Source: Phytophthora sp. 'mugwort'
Taxonomy: Eukaryota; Oomycota; Peronosporomycetes; Peronosporales; Peronosporaceae
Length of the DNA stretch: 64,000 nucleotides
Reading direction: 5' to 3'
Assembly (NCBI GenBank): GCA_033558025.1
Contig: JAUCEF010000005.1
Span: 4,526,001 to 4,590,000 of the forward strand
Shown here: piece by piece, positions 23,055 to 33,283 of the stretch
Layout: each line of letters opens with the position of its first letter
How positions within the stretch are numbered: position 1 is the stretch's first letter
The notes under the pieces: generated by a model
What the model was told of the DNA's origin: nothing
The model's input: the letters and a program-made list of their open reading frames with translations, nothing else
Database searches by the model: none
Translations under genes and position numbers: made by a program

Positions 23055-24345
23055 ATGGCTAACGTCGCATTTCGACGTGGTGCTAATAGAGGGGGCGGGG
23101 CATGATGGCGGTATCCAAGGCTTTCACCTATCGTAAACACCGCACATGAGGATCAAACGGCGGAATTTAGCTGGATGGGATATCAAGGCAAACGCGCGGC
23201 CACCTACCCTGAAATGCTTCGACGGAGTGGTCCTTCAGCAAATTTGCTTGCTTCAAGGCCTTTGTGTTTTCGGATAGTCTTTGAGTAGCCGAAAAGAGAA
23301 TGCCACTATCACGGCATGCTTCAGCCTGCACCGGAGTCGCTGTACATCAAACGCGTTCGACAAATATTAAGACAGTTACAAATCAGTGAAGATGAAGTAG
23401 CCGTATAGGCGTTCACGACCCGCACTACCTTAGTGCATCCCGCGGCGACGGAGAACACACAGCAAGCCCCCGCCAGCACAAATCGCTCGCCCACGGATAA
23501 TCTCACGCAGAAACAGAGTATGTTGATCGAACAGCGGGCTCAGCTGATTTAGCAGGCTGGATGAGCAAGTGCGTTGTATTAGCGGGTACTTCGAGCGCTT
23601 AGAAGATCCGTAGTCAACTAGCTCGAAGACACAGACGAATCAAGCCAATCGCACGGTTAATATAAAGAGAGCAGTGGCACCGATTGAAAGGACTCACTCA
23701 AGGTTAAAGCAGCTGGCCTCAATTTGATACGAGTGGTTTCAGACGTTCACACGCCTAGATAGACGACGTTACCATGGGTGCAAGGAAGCTGTGGTATTCA
23801 TGCGACTCTTCTTACCGAATGGCAACGGTACGACAGGCAATGACAGCGAAACTAAATTCGGATCCTCGCACACAGCCATGAATCGGAAGCGAACATCATT
23901 GTTTCCTGTCAGACGAACATGGCAAGGCAAAGTTTGCTAGACCCGTCATCAATACTCCCAAGCGTATGCGCCGAAGGAAAGCTGGACGAAAGAATTGCAT
24001 CGGTACCTGCAGTTGAATTAGCAAGGTCACGTGAAAGATGATACGCCTCCCAAGTCCACACACCGTCCTAGAGCAATGCAGCAACTAGAGCAAACACTTA
24101 AATAATACTACAACTCTCATTTGCATGTAAACCAACCAGCACTTAAACACCACCAACCCGCGCGCGTCTCCGCTCTGGTCGTCGTCCTGCAGCTCGTTCT
24201 GGTTGTCGTCTAGCAACAGGCGGCCGGGGCCATCACCTCCCCCACGAGGGGCATCACATCCCTCGAGCCGCTGTTGTTATCTGATCCTCACTTCTGTACT
24301 GGATATGGATGTTAAGTGTGGACCACAATTTCTACTTTTTAACGA

Positions 24346-24349
<4 letters not shown>
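23055..24349. other. No recognisable gene
   Basis: Both strands contain only short frames. Around 23780-24060 a plus-strand frame reads KEAVVFMRLFLPNGNGTTGN but I cannot match it to a family. Probably degraded repeat sequence. Confidence 0.3.

Positions 24350-24380
<31 letters not shown>
24350..24380. repeat. (TA)15 microsatellite
   Basis: An uninterrupted run of TA dinucleotides from 24351 to 24380, about 20 bases before the start codon of the interrupted frame at 24403. Confidence 0.95.
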
Positions 24381-24384
<4 letters not shown>

Positions 24385-24503
24385 TTGTCAGGTTGTCTGA
24401 ACATGCCTCAATTGTCCGCTCCTGTACGGCAATTGTCCTTACCTGCACGGTATAGTAGGGATTACCGGATATTTGTTAACATTTTTGAAGGGGAGCTCAC
24501 ATA

Positions 24504-25715
24504 CAAAACCTACGTTTTTGGCTGTCGGACAAAATATACGAACAAATTCACTGACTAGCATCCCATACAACTTCCTTATTAACTGATGGAAAAACTTGGT
24601 GGTCAGCATTCCTCTGCATTAATGTCCAGCGCTCATTCCTCCAAGGTCAGCGCTCATTTATCCAAGTGATGGGGAGGGGGAAAGTACTCACAGACGAAGA
24701 AAAACGAAGTACCGGAGGGCTCTAAGAAGGTGGTGTTGGAATACGCGCAATCGCTACGAAGTTCACTTGACGCCGTACTACGAGCTCTTCGACGCTTAAA
24801 GCAGACTCGGAATCGGTTGGCTTGGGAGACTAGACGCGCTCACGGAGATGACGCTGCGGTGTCTGATGCGCACCGCAGCCAAGGGGGACCTCTGCGCCAC
24901 ACAACTCAAGGACCAGCTGGCACTGACGTGATCCGTACGCAGGGTTCGGCGCTCCATATCGGCTAGTCTACTCAAAACGGAGAATACGTTGCAGCTGTCA
25001 GTCGCCCACATGGCCGCACGACTAACCTGAGCCAAGAAGATGATTGCCGGGGGGGGGGGGGGGCAACTGGGCCAGGTCATCTTCTCCGACGAGAAAAGTG
25101 GAATCTGGACGACTCCAGCCGAACCTGAGCCAGCCGTCAAGTCAGACCGCCTTCAAATGGGTGGTGGCTCTGTGATGGTATGGGGTGGCTTTAGTGCTGC
25201 TTGAAATATTGAGTTAGCTGTACTCGTGGGGAGACAAGCTTCAGAACACTACGTCTATACGTTGCCCGAATACTTTCTTCCCTTCGCTCATCTACAGTAT
25301 GGTGTGAACTTAATCTTTAAGCGAGACAACGCTACGATCCACCTCAGGCTTTCTGTGAGGATCAGAGCGTGCGGGTCATGGATTGGCCCCGCTAGCTCTC
25401 CAGACTTAAATCCCATTGAAAACTTGTGGGCCATCATGTCCCGAGGTGTTTACCACAACGGCGTGCAGTACGATAACATGGCCTCTCTAACCCGCGCGTT
25501 GTATAAGGCCTGGGACAATATCCCCATCGATACCACGCAGAAGTTGATCGACTCCATGCCGCGCAGGTGCATCGTGGTGGTCGAAAATAAAGGAAACAAG
25601 ACTCACTACTAATCACACCATTCCTATAACCATCAATTACTTTAAGAATTTCTATGGTACGCTAGTCAGTGATTTTTTTCCGTATATTTGTCTGGCAGCC
25701 AAAACAGGTTTGTTG
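24504..25715 (+). mobile_element. Tc1/mariner element with TIRs and TA duplication, decayed transposase
   Basis: Inverted repeats of about 65 bp bound it: TTTTGGCTGTCGGACAAA (24516 on) and, inverted, TTTTGGCTGCCAGACAAA (ending 25704), extending outward to TA at 24502-24503 and 25716-25717. The transposase starts near 24668 (MGRGKVLTDEEKRS). It keeps VIFSDEKSGIW (first Asp), FKRDNATIHL (second Asp) and SPDLNPIENLWAIMSRGVY (Glu), then IDSMPRRCIVVVENKG, a standard C-terminus, ending at 25612. A G15 run at 25049-25063, frameshifts in the N-terminal half and an in-frame stop near 25202 inactivate it. Confidence 0.85.
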
Positions 25716-25985
25716 TACAACTTCGAAGCTGATTCCGTAGCGTTTCCAATGTTAAATGCTTTGTTGTTATTGTGCTTCGAGAAGGTACTCGTTCCTTTGC
25801 TGTCGTGCAATGGCAATAAACACATGAATCCGGTTCACTTATGTCAATCCTGGCAGTCGTCATCAGCATCTGGCTTCGTACAACCAACGAGCTACATGAG
25901 CTGGATCGCCGCGATTGCACCCGAATACGGACAGTACGCTGCAAGTATCTTTCAGTGTGAAAGCTGTGGACTGAGAGCAAAGGAC

Positions 25986-27555
25986 GGCTCTCCCCAAGGA
26001 CAGCTCCGTTTTCCGCAACGGAAAACTTTCAAAATGAAATTTCAAAAAGAAAACGAAGTGTTGTATTACTATGATCCGTGACGGCTAATGAGCTGTACTA
26101 AACCACACATCAGTTGAGCCGCAGACGCCTTCCGAGGAAAGTACCAAGATCGCCACATGTACTCGTCTAATTAGCCGTTCAACACTTCCTTCTGCATGCC
26201 TCTCATTGACTTGATGTGGCGTTTTATATGAATTTCCCACAAACCTTCGATCGTGTTCGTGTGCGTGCGGGTCTGGGGGCCGACGTAATGCTCGGAGTGG
26301 TTGACGTACTTGTGTGCTTAGTTCATGTCGACCAGAGAGCGGTGGTTGGCGAGCGTCCTGATATGCACGCCGCATGTTGTCTTCCGCTCAGTGGCATAGG
26401 TAGCGTACATGACCGAGTGGATGGTAGTTCTACACATAACACCACAACGATCAGTGTACATCAGTGATGATATATAAAAAAACATAGCAATAGAACTCAC
26501 CCCGCCTTGATAAACTGTCTAATGACAGAAAATAGGCTCTTCTGAATTCGATCGTCATCATCAATTCGCCCGAACCACTGCCCGGTTGAGCGATTCACCC
26601 CTCCAAAGAGCCAATAGTCTGGGTACCGGCGTCCGCGTTGGTATTTGCTCTTCTTTTTTAGACTAGTTTCGTCAATTTCCACGATGTGTCCCACACCACC
26701 TATCTAGCAGTACAGTAAGAAAACGGATTAGGAGCACGTCAATAAAGCTAAATCGAATAAGAGCATACCTGAAAGCGATCACCAAGAAGCTGTCGCGAGC
26801 AGAGAGAACAAGCGAAACTGTACCAGTCACCCACTGTAGTCTCTGTCACGTCCGCTATCTCAGCAGTGTGGGCTTGAGAGGCACGCATGCACCAGGCATA
26901 GGGAAGTCGTGCTGCTTGCGCGCGCGACAGTTTCATACCAGCAAACCACGTGTTAGTCAAAATGCTAATACTTACCTCTGTACCGTCTTCATGGCGCTTT
27001 TTGCGGCAGCGAGCGCCAGTGCTTCGTCTTGCCGGAGACCCGCAGTCGCATGGACTGCTGACAACCCAAGCAGAACATCGAGCTCTCTAGCAGCCCTGCC
27101 TGCTGCCACCACCGCACCGCCCCCAACTCGTCGCTCGTTTCCTCGACTATGGAGGTGAAGGAGAAGTGCTGCAGGTTATGCATAGAGTAGTGGTGACTTG
27201 TGCCGTAGACATGGTTGAGAGGTAGGTCGGATAGCTATCTTGGGGGGTGCTGTATTACTGGGACTGGGCTTGTAGAGGCTTTGTAGAGAGCTGACAACGG
27301 AGCCCTGACAAAGAGTGTCTGGCTGAGCGTCTGGCAGGGCTGCAAACGGGTCAATAACATCCATCACATACTAAATCTATATCAAACTTTTCTTATTGAA
27401 AGTATGTATGGCGCCCAAAACGAGGGCATAACCCTGCTGGCCACCTCTTGACGCCAATTCAAATTTGGTTGAAAAATATGTGTCAACTCGCCAACTATGA
27501 AAATTTCATTTTGAAATTTCCCGTTGCGAAAACGGAGCTGTCCTTGGGGAGAGCC
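25986..27555 (-). mobile_element. Merlin (IS1016-like) DNA transposon with 8-bp target duplication
   Basis: Near-identical inverted repeats of over 50 bp start GGCTCTCCCCAAGGACAGCT at 25986 and, inverted, at 27555. CAAAGGAC (25978-25985) and CAAAGGAT (27556-27563) flank it, fitting the 8-9-bp duplication of Merlin elements. The minus strand encodes an N-terminal zinc-ribbon-like part (FCLGCQQSM, KHW, RKKRH), NTWFAGMKLSRAQAARLPYA, an intron near 26706-26769, VEIDETSLKKKSKYQRGRRY (first Asp), a second intron about 26430-26500, then YVNHSEHYVGPQTRTHTNTI with the catalytic Glu. The second Asp position (TIHSD-type) reads TIHSV. A frameshift near 27010 and two stops add to its inactivation. Confidence 0.85.
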
Positions 27556-27602
27556 CAAAGGATGCTCTGAGTGAAGACGATCAGCGTGCTTGCGGTGCGT
27601 AA

Positions 27603-28402
27603 CTCGTTGGGCATCGGTGGCTTGTGTGTGCGAGTCGGCGGACGTATTCAAGGCAAAGGAGTAAACCGGGTTGTTTTACCCGTATCTGGTCAGGAGCTGG
27701 TGGCGCAGTCGAACAGCCCCGCTCGGGGAACTAGCATCAGTACATTTTTTTCCTAGCCTTCGCGTATAACTTTGAAACAAAATTCGCAAATATCCGGAAT
27801 ATCACTTGCCTCGAGAAATGGCCCACGTGCCACTGCTGTCACGAAAACGGTGAATCGTTAAAAATTCGCGTCATTCAATATTGGTAGAGTGATTCCATTT
27901 TCGAACCATGATTCCAGGGATGTTTCGGTACAGCCATCACGCACTTCTCGCCATCAACTACTAAGTCAATTTCAAGAAATGTCTAAGCATATACTCATAA
28001 AGACGAATCCCGAAGTAAGTACCCCACTGTATGTTTATACCCTTTCAAGTCGATTCGTATAAACGCCTTTGATTATCCCTCAAATTAGTGACATTTTTTA
28101 TGCATTTGACAAGGGGAATCTTGCTTCATTTGTATCTCCGTCAATATTTCGTTTTATGCTAAACGGAGGTGTTTTCCAGGTGTTTACACCTGTGGTCAAA
28201 ATTAGCGCTGCGTATCTGGGCTTTTAATTGGTACCTCATTTGTGTGATATTAATGGTTTTCAAGGTCAGACGAGATGAAAATGCAAGCCATAAAAAAGTC
28301 GAAATTTTAACGTGCAATTGCTCGTAAATCACATGTGTAGTGTTGGACAAAAGAACTACGTTCTGTTATAGAAATACGTATGTTTTTGTTTTCCACGGTA
28401 CT
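27603..28402. other. No recognisable gene
   Basis: AT-rich flank of the pogo/CENP-B-like element. A short palindrome AGGTGTTTACACCT lies at about 28178-28191. No paired terminal repeats could be assigned with confidence. Confidence 0.3.
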
Positions 28403-28405
28403 TAA

Positions 28406-29590
28406 CTACAGACTGCCAACGTCGGCACTCACTTGCAAGCCTTGCATACGAAGCACGGGAAGATCCTCGTAGGCGTACTCAGCGACGTAGTTTACATGTC
28501 GCCAGCAGTTCGCGATCGTTGTCGGTGTGATCTCTTGCCACGCCTTCTTCATCCACTCCATTCCCTGCCGTAGGTCATCATCTGGGGGATGACCCAGCTT
28601 ATCCGCCTGGATCGCGTTTCGCAATACCTTTTTCTTGTATTGGGCCTTTGGCAATGCGATGATACCTGCGTCCATTGGCTGCAGACGTGACGTAGTGTTG
28701 GGCGGTAGAAAGTGGACGGCCACATTGCTGAGAGACTCATCATCGACATGACAAGTTGCGTTATCCATCAGTAGAGGAATTTTGCGTTCTGAGCTCTCAT
28801 CTCTTCGTTTGTTTGACAACGCCACTTCTTGAATAACGTGGCTGTCATCCAGGCCTTGGTGTTGTTGTCGTAGACAAATCCTTCTTGTTGAGGTATCTTG
28901 CCACCAAAACATCTTGGCTTTTTTGCTGCTCCGATAAAAAATGGCTCCAACTTCGTACTGCCATCAGCATTACTACAGAAGAGCACGTGATGCGCTGCTT
29001 CTTCTTCTTAGTCCCTGCACGACGGCGAATGGCAAGTCTCCGTTGGCCGTGCTTTCCAATTGAATGCAGTCTCGTCGCAATTGAAGATGTTGCGTAGCTC
29101 GTACTTGTCTGTCAGATCGAGCAGCTCTGGCACTGCTTTCTCTGCAGCTTCGTTGTCAGCACTCCCGTCTTCGCCGTGCAGTACGAATTCGCGACTGCTG
29201 TGGCGCTTTTTGAATCTATCCAGCCACCCGCACGGCAATTTTAGTTCACGCTCTTGCCCCAGTGACTCAAGGATTGTCCTTGCCTTCTCTACAATGAGCC
29301 CGCCTGACAAACATACACTATTCTTCTCGCGCGACTGAACCCAGCTCCATAGCGTGTCGTCCACTTCAGGCACACGTGGGAGTCTGCGCTGCTTACGATT
29401 TGGTGGGAGCTGGGCGCGATAGCAAAGAGTCACGCAAAATTCGTATGATGGTCGGCTTCGACGGTACTTTGGGTAGTTTGAACTCTTTATATACCCATTG
29501 CCGAAGCTCTTCCCGCGTCAAGAGCGGGTCGTCGGCCTCCTTTCTTTGGATGGCGGCCTTCTGGCGGAGAGTCATGTGATGTCTTGCCAT
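28406..29590 (-). mobile_element. Pogo/CENP-B-like (HTH + DDE_1) transposase, one frameshift
   Basis: The protein starts MARHHMTLRQKAAIQRKEAD (29590), giving an N-terminal helix-turn-helix with PSKPTIIRILRDSLL. A CENP-B-type second DNA-binding region follows (TLWSWVQSREKNSVCLSGGL, LPCGWLDRFKKRHS). The DDE_1 nuclease domain has IFNCDETAFNW (first Asp), PLLMDNATCHVDD (second Asp) and TSRLQPMDAGII (third Asp), and ends WRHVNYVAEYAYEDL near 28406. It is nearly complete, but frame changes occur around 28900-29010 (after KARPTETCHS and again before LRQQHQGLDD). I see no introns. Catalytic residues are all present, so it decayed more recently than the other pogo-like gene. Confidence 0.8.
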
Positions 29591-29760
29591 TGTGATCGGT
29601 ATCTGCATTGCGATCTGTGGTTATAGTGATGAGCCTTTATATTTTAATATTTGCATAATCTTTGAAATTTCGATGTCCTGTAAAATCTTATGTGTGAACC
29701 CAGGGTACTTACCTTGGGATTCGTCTGTACTAGTCTACAGGCTAGTGTTGCACCAAACGA

Positions 29761-31755
29761 ATGTCCGCCAAGCGCCCGGCGACGAGCTCGTGGGGGTTAC
29801 ATCCGCCGCCGCCGCCCCGGAGCGGCATGCCACCGCCCTCACTGCCGCTATCGCTTTTGTCTCTTGTGCTGGAGTTCGCTGTGTTCAGCTTTACACAGGA
29901 TCTGGGGCCTACGCGCCGCTCCTTGCCCGCCAAATACATGAAAGATGTGGCACTTGTGTCCAAAAGTTGGCACCAGGCTGTTAACGAACTAGTGGCGCGG
30001 TACCGGCGTGACACGATGCAGTTGACGTTGAAGTTCGGCTCGAGGGTTGAGGTGCTGGCGATCCGCCGACTAGTTCAACTTCGAGGACGCGCCGTGCGGG
30101 ACCTTCGCGTCCGAATGGGGCGCTCGGACGGCACGCGGTTCGTCACTGGAGTTTGGTGGTGGATGGAGGACCGCGAGGTCCCGTGGGACGTCATTTTCTC
30201 GCACATGCCCGGCTTAAAAAAATTGGATCTAAGGTGCATGCCGCTCGAGAGTCGGCATTTGCCTATTTTGGTGGAGATGGCGGCGAAATACTGTCTGCAA
30301 TTGGAGATGTTGGTACTCCCGAAGAAGCAGGATATCGACACGATGGTCAATTGTGTGGCTATAGGGAGACTTATGAAGGTCTTGAGGGGTGCGATGGAGA
30401 GGTGGCACTTGAAGGGGAAGTGCGGAGGGTTGAAGCAGTTAACGGTGCCTACGAGAGAAGAGGAAGACAGGTTTAGGACGAGTACGGCGTTTATTGAAGA
30501 TGTGATCGAGTTCTGCCCGAATGTGGAGTATCTGGACGGATATAGCCACGCTCTTGACGAGATGGACGACGTTACGTGCGAGGAGAAGTGGATGATTTCG
30601 CTGGAGACGTGGGAGAAGTTCAACAAGACGTGCACCAGCCTACGCGATTTCCACTGGGTCGTTGTACCTTTTGCAGACCCATTTTTCAGAGTTTTTGGGG
30701 AGCATGTTAAGCCGAACTTGAAGAAGCTGGCGCTCACGTCGAATTTGTCGTGGGACTGGGGAGATTATTTCAAGAGTGACGGATCGACGGGCCTCCCCAC
30801 TGAAAAGCCTGGTTATGGATTGCTTGCAAACGATGTCGTTGCATTGTTTAAGGGTTGTCCCGCGTTGACTGAGCTGGAGATTTCTATCGATCAGGAGAAA
30901 AATGAAGAAGCACTCGCAACACTGGTAGACGCCGACGTATTTGGGGACAAGTTTTGGAAGGCTGTGGTTCGCTACTGCCCGCTATTACAGTCTGTATACA
31001 TGCATGACTGCTCTGCATACGGAGGGAGCCACACTGTCAGACCGATCCAAACATTTACGGACCGCGGACTAATTGCCCTTGCGGAGCACTCACGCCTGAC
31101 TTCGATTGAGTTGTCTGCCGTTTGCTGCTCTGGAAATGGCGTCTTTGAGTATCTCCTACACAGCTTTAAGACCAAACAATTTGCTGGAGCGAATCGTACG
31201 CTTGATCTGAGCCTCGCAGGACCAAACGACCACGACACTATGTTACCACACCCGTTTTACCAGGAGCTTCTGACGCTGCTGCAGCGTCTCGCCGAGACAA
31301 GTGAGGAAGCGCTAGGCCTTATGTCCTGTTGCACCAAAGCGGCACTGAACATATTCAACCCGCATAGCGAATCGGTTGACAAGGACTGGAGCATATCGTA
31401 TGTGCGTGATGAGCTGAAACCTACTCTTGAAAAGGTGGCAAGCGCGCATCCAGCGCTGGACATGCATATTGTGCTATGCCGAGACAACGAATACAGTTTT
31501 CGCCGTATCGACAACCTTGAGCTGGACTGGCGTCCTGGTTCGCAGCAAGGAGAGATGTTCATCGAGGATGAATTCGTTGGAGACGCCGACAGCAACGACG
31601 AAGGTAGCGATGAAGAGGATGGGTTCTTCGATGACGAAGATGGTGGTGGCCCTCTTGATCCTCACGAGATTTTCTTAAGGCGCCACGCCATGTTCATGGA
31701 TGACGGTTACGAAATTGTTCCTGCTGACGAAATCGACGACGAAGGCGAGGCTTGA
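29761..31755 (+). CDS. F-box/LRR-like protein, 664 aa
   Basis: A single uninterrupted exon. Residues about 24-75 (LPLSLLSLVLEF, MKDVALVSKSWHQAV) look like an F-box: L-x-x-L-L-x-x-V-L then V-S-K-x-W. Residues 140-520 hold irregular leucine-rich repeats (GLKKLDLRCMPL, CLQLEMLVLPKK, CPNVEYLDGY, NLKKLALTSNL, CPALTELEISI, RLTSIELSAV). The end (residues 595-664) is strongly acidic (SNDEGSDEEDGFFDDEDGGG). F-box/LRR proteins select substrates for SCF ubiquitin ligases; a CUL1-like scaffold gene lies 1.5 kb downstream. ATG at 29761 is the natural start. A damaged paralogue lies at 1-1143. The F-box call is inference from pattern. Confidence 0.7.
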   Translation: MSAKRPATSSWGLHPPPPPRSGMPPPSLPLSLLSLVLEFAVFSFTQDLGPTRRSLPAKYMKDVALVSKSWHQAVNELVARYRRDTMQLTLKFGSRVEVLAIRRLVQLRGRAVRDLRVRMGRSDGTRFVTGVWWWMEDREVPWDVIFSHMPGLKKLDLRCMPLESRHLPILVEMAAKYCLQLEMLVLPKKQDIDTMVNCVAIGRLMKVLRGAMERWHLKGKCGGLKQLTVPTREEEDRFRTSTAFIEDVIEFCPNVEYLDGYSHALDEMDDVTCEEKWMISLETWEKFNKTCTSLRDFHWVVVPFADPFFRVFGEHVKPNLKKLALTSNLSWDWGDYFKSDGSTGLPTEKPGYGLLANDVVALFKGCPALTELEISIDQEKNEEALATLVDADVFGDKFWKAVVRYCPLLQSVYMHDCSAYGGSHTVRPIQTFTDRGLIALAEHSRLTSIELSAVCCSGNGVFEYLLHSFKTKQFAGANRTLDLSLAGPNDHDTMLPHPFYQELLTLLQRLAETSEEALGLMSCCTKAALNIFNPHSESVDKDWSISYVRDELKPTLEKVASAHPALDMHIVLCRDNEYSFRRIDNLELDWRPGSQQGEMFIEDEFVGDADSNDEGSDEEDGFFDDEDGGGPLDPHEIFLRRHAMFMDDGYEIVPADEIDDEGEA

Positions 31756-31913
31756 GCTGAAGTCAAGTAATTGAACTCTCAAGCCCAAGATAAAATTTGG
31801 GGCTGCGATAGGACACAAGAATCATGTAGCATAGTAAAACGGGTTGGTTAATATAGATGTAAAAGTGCCGGACTACATGTAGAATGACGGCTTGATGTCA
31901 GAAACGGAAGTGA

Positions 31914-32041
31914 ATTGGTGTTCATGCCATGACGTCAGGATTATCCGCGAAACTCGTCATTCAGCGTGGTACTAAACTGGCGAAGTGCGGTTAGGATACG
32001 TTAACGAACATCATCTCATGATGTGATCACATTCTCACTCC
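31914..32041 (+). promoter_or_regulatory. DGAT2 promoter elements: CCAAT box, CRE-like palindrome, Inr-like site
   Basis: ATTGG (inverted CCAAT) at 31914-31918, TGACGTCA at 31930-31937 and CTCACTCC at 32034-32041. The last fits the oomycete initiator consensus YTCANTYY and lies 9 bases before the ATG, typical of short oomycete leaders. The 295-base gap after the F-box gene is otherwise plain. Confidence 0.4.
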
Positions 32042-32049
32042 AGCTCGCT

Positions 32050-33185
32050 ATGGCAGGCTACCAGCGGACGTGGCTGCTTGGAGTCGGCCTTGCAGTGGCG
32101 ACATTCTCCGCGTGCGTCGCTGTCAATGCGAGCGTTTTCGTTACAATCGCAACTGTGTGTGTGGCTGCATATCTGCCTTCGTACGTGGACGGCTCGGAAT
32201 ACACGGGGGAACGCATTTGGCCATGGTTCGCCACGTTCATCGGGCACGGAATGGCGCACATTGCAGGGACGCTGGAATTCGAGGAGTCACTTGACGCCTC
32301 CAAGCAGCATATTTTCTGCTCGCACCCGCACGGACTTCTATCCACCCACCACGGACTATTGCTGTCGGGGCAGACTGTTCCTCGTGAGTGGAACAGAAAC
32401 TCGAACCTCAACGAGTCACAGGTGACTAACGCATCGGGTTGTATTGTTTGTTACCAGCCTTTAACGAGACGGTCCCGCTGTCTACGCGGCGTCATTTGGC
32501 TGCGTCGGTTTGCTTCCGTCTGCCATTCTACCGCGAATACCTGCTGTGGTCGGGCTGTGTTGATGCTGGACGCAGTGTGGCGGAAAAGGTATCGAGGAGG
32601 GAGAGCTGAGATGTGGTGATTGTCTGGCTAACGACGATGTGAGGGGCTTTGTGCAGATGCTTCGGGATGACAAGAGTCTGGTGATTCTGGTGGGGGGTAT
32701 TGCGGAGCAGATGCTGTCTCAACGTGGAGACCACACAATCTATGTCAAGAAGCGCAAGGGGCACATTCGCTTGGCGCTGAAGTACGGCGTGTCGATCGTC
32801 CCTGGTTATGCCTTTGGAGAAACTGATCTCTTCACGCATTCCAGGTAAGTTGCTTAAATTGGCGTCGCGAGCCATGGGGAACTTTGACTAACTTGTGTCT
32901 GGGATGACTAGTGTGCTGCTGTCTTTCCGCCAAATGATTGCGAAAAAAATCTCCGTAGCGTTGCTGCTTGGATACGGGCACTCGAAGTGGATGTTCTGGC
33001 AGCCCCATAAGGGAGTGATCTTGAATCAGGTATTTGGCAAGCCTATACCGGTCGAGAAGAAGGATGATCCGAGCAAGGAGGAGATTCAGAAACTGCATGA
33101 TCAGTACGAGCGGGAGCTTGTGCGAATTTTTGATAAGTACAAGGAAAAGTACGGGTACGGAAACTGTTCACTGCACGTGCGTTAG
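32050..33185 (+). CDS. DGAT2: Diacylglycerol acyltransferase family protein (DGAT2/MGAT type), 308 aa
   Basis: Four exons: 32050-32383, 32458-32588, 32657-32844 and 32912-33185; every junction is GT-AG and keeps the frame. DGAT2 enzymes add an acyl group to diacylglycerol at the ER membrane to make storage lipid. Residues about 8-45 form the membrane hairpin (WLLGVGLAVATFSACVAV). HIFCSHPHG carries the signature HPHG motif. FRLPFYREYLLWSG, VILVGGIAEQM (GG-x-x-E site), RKGHIRLALKYGVSIVPGYAFGE and the end of the sequence follow family order. In-frame GTG at 32023 was rejected as a start because ATG 32050 fits better. A specific substrate (mono- or diacylglycerol, wax alcohol) cannot be told from sequence. 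Confidence 0.88.
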
Positions 33186-33283
33186 AATGTTATGCATTTA
33201 ATTAGGGGCGGTGTCTTCTAGCAGTCGAATAAAAAAGGAATTTCCTTCAGATGCGTTTTTTTCACATTCCCCTTCAATGAGCC

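Larger units (their letters stand above)
24403..27602 (+). pseudogene. 135-codon reading frame interrupted by a Tc1/mariner and a Merlin element
   Basis: The pieces 24403-24503, 25718-25977 and 27556-27602 join in one open frame when each transposon and one copy of its target duplication are left out. The joined length is 408 bases, exactly 136 codons including the stop. The piece starts MPQLSAPVRQL and ends CESCGLRAK...DDQRACGA. It has a possible C-x-x-C pair but no family I recognise. It could be a host gene or part of another repeat. The continuous frame independently supports the transposon boundaries below. Confidence 0.55.

Noticed and set aside
28020..29712. Terminal repeats for the CENP-B-like element (GTAAGTACCC at both sides)
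   Set aside because: The match is about 10 bases and asymmetrical; too weak to set element ends.
32023..32049. GTG start for the DGAT2 gene
   Set aside because: A normal ATG at 32050 follows an Inr-like site; GTG starts are not expected.
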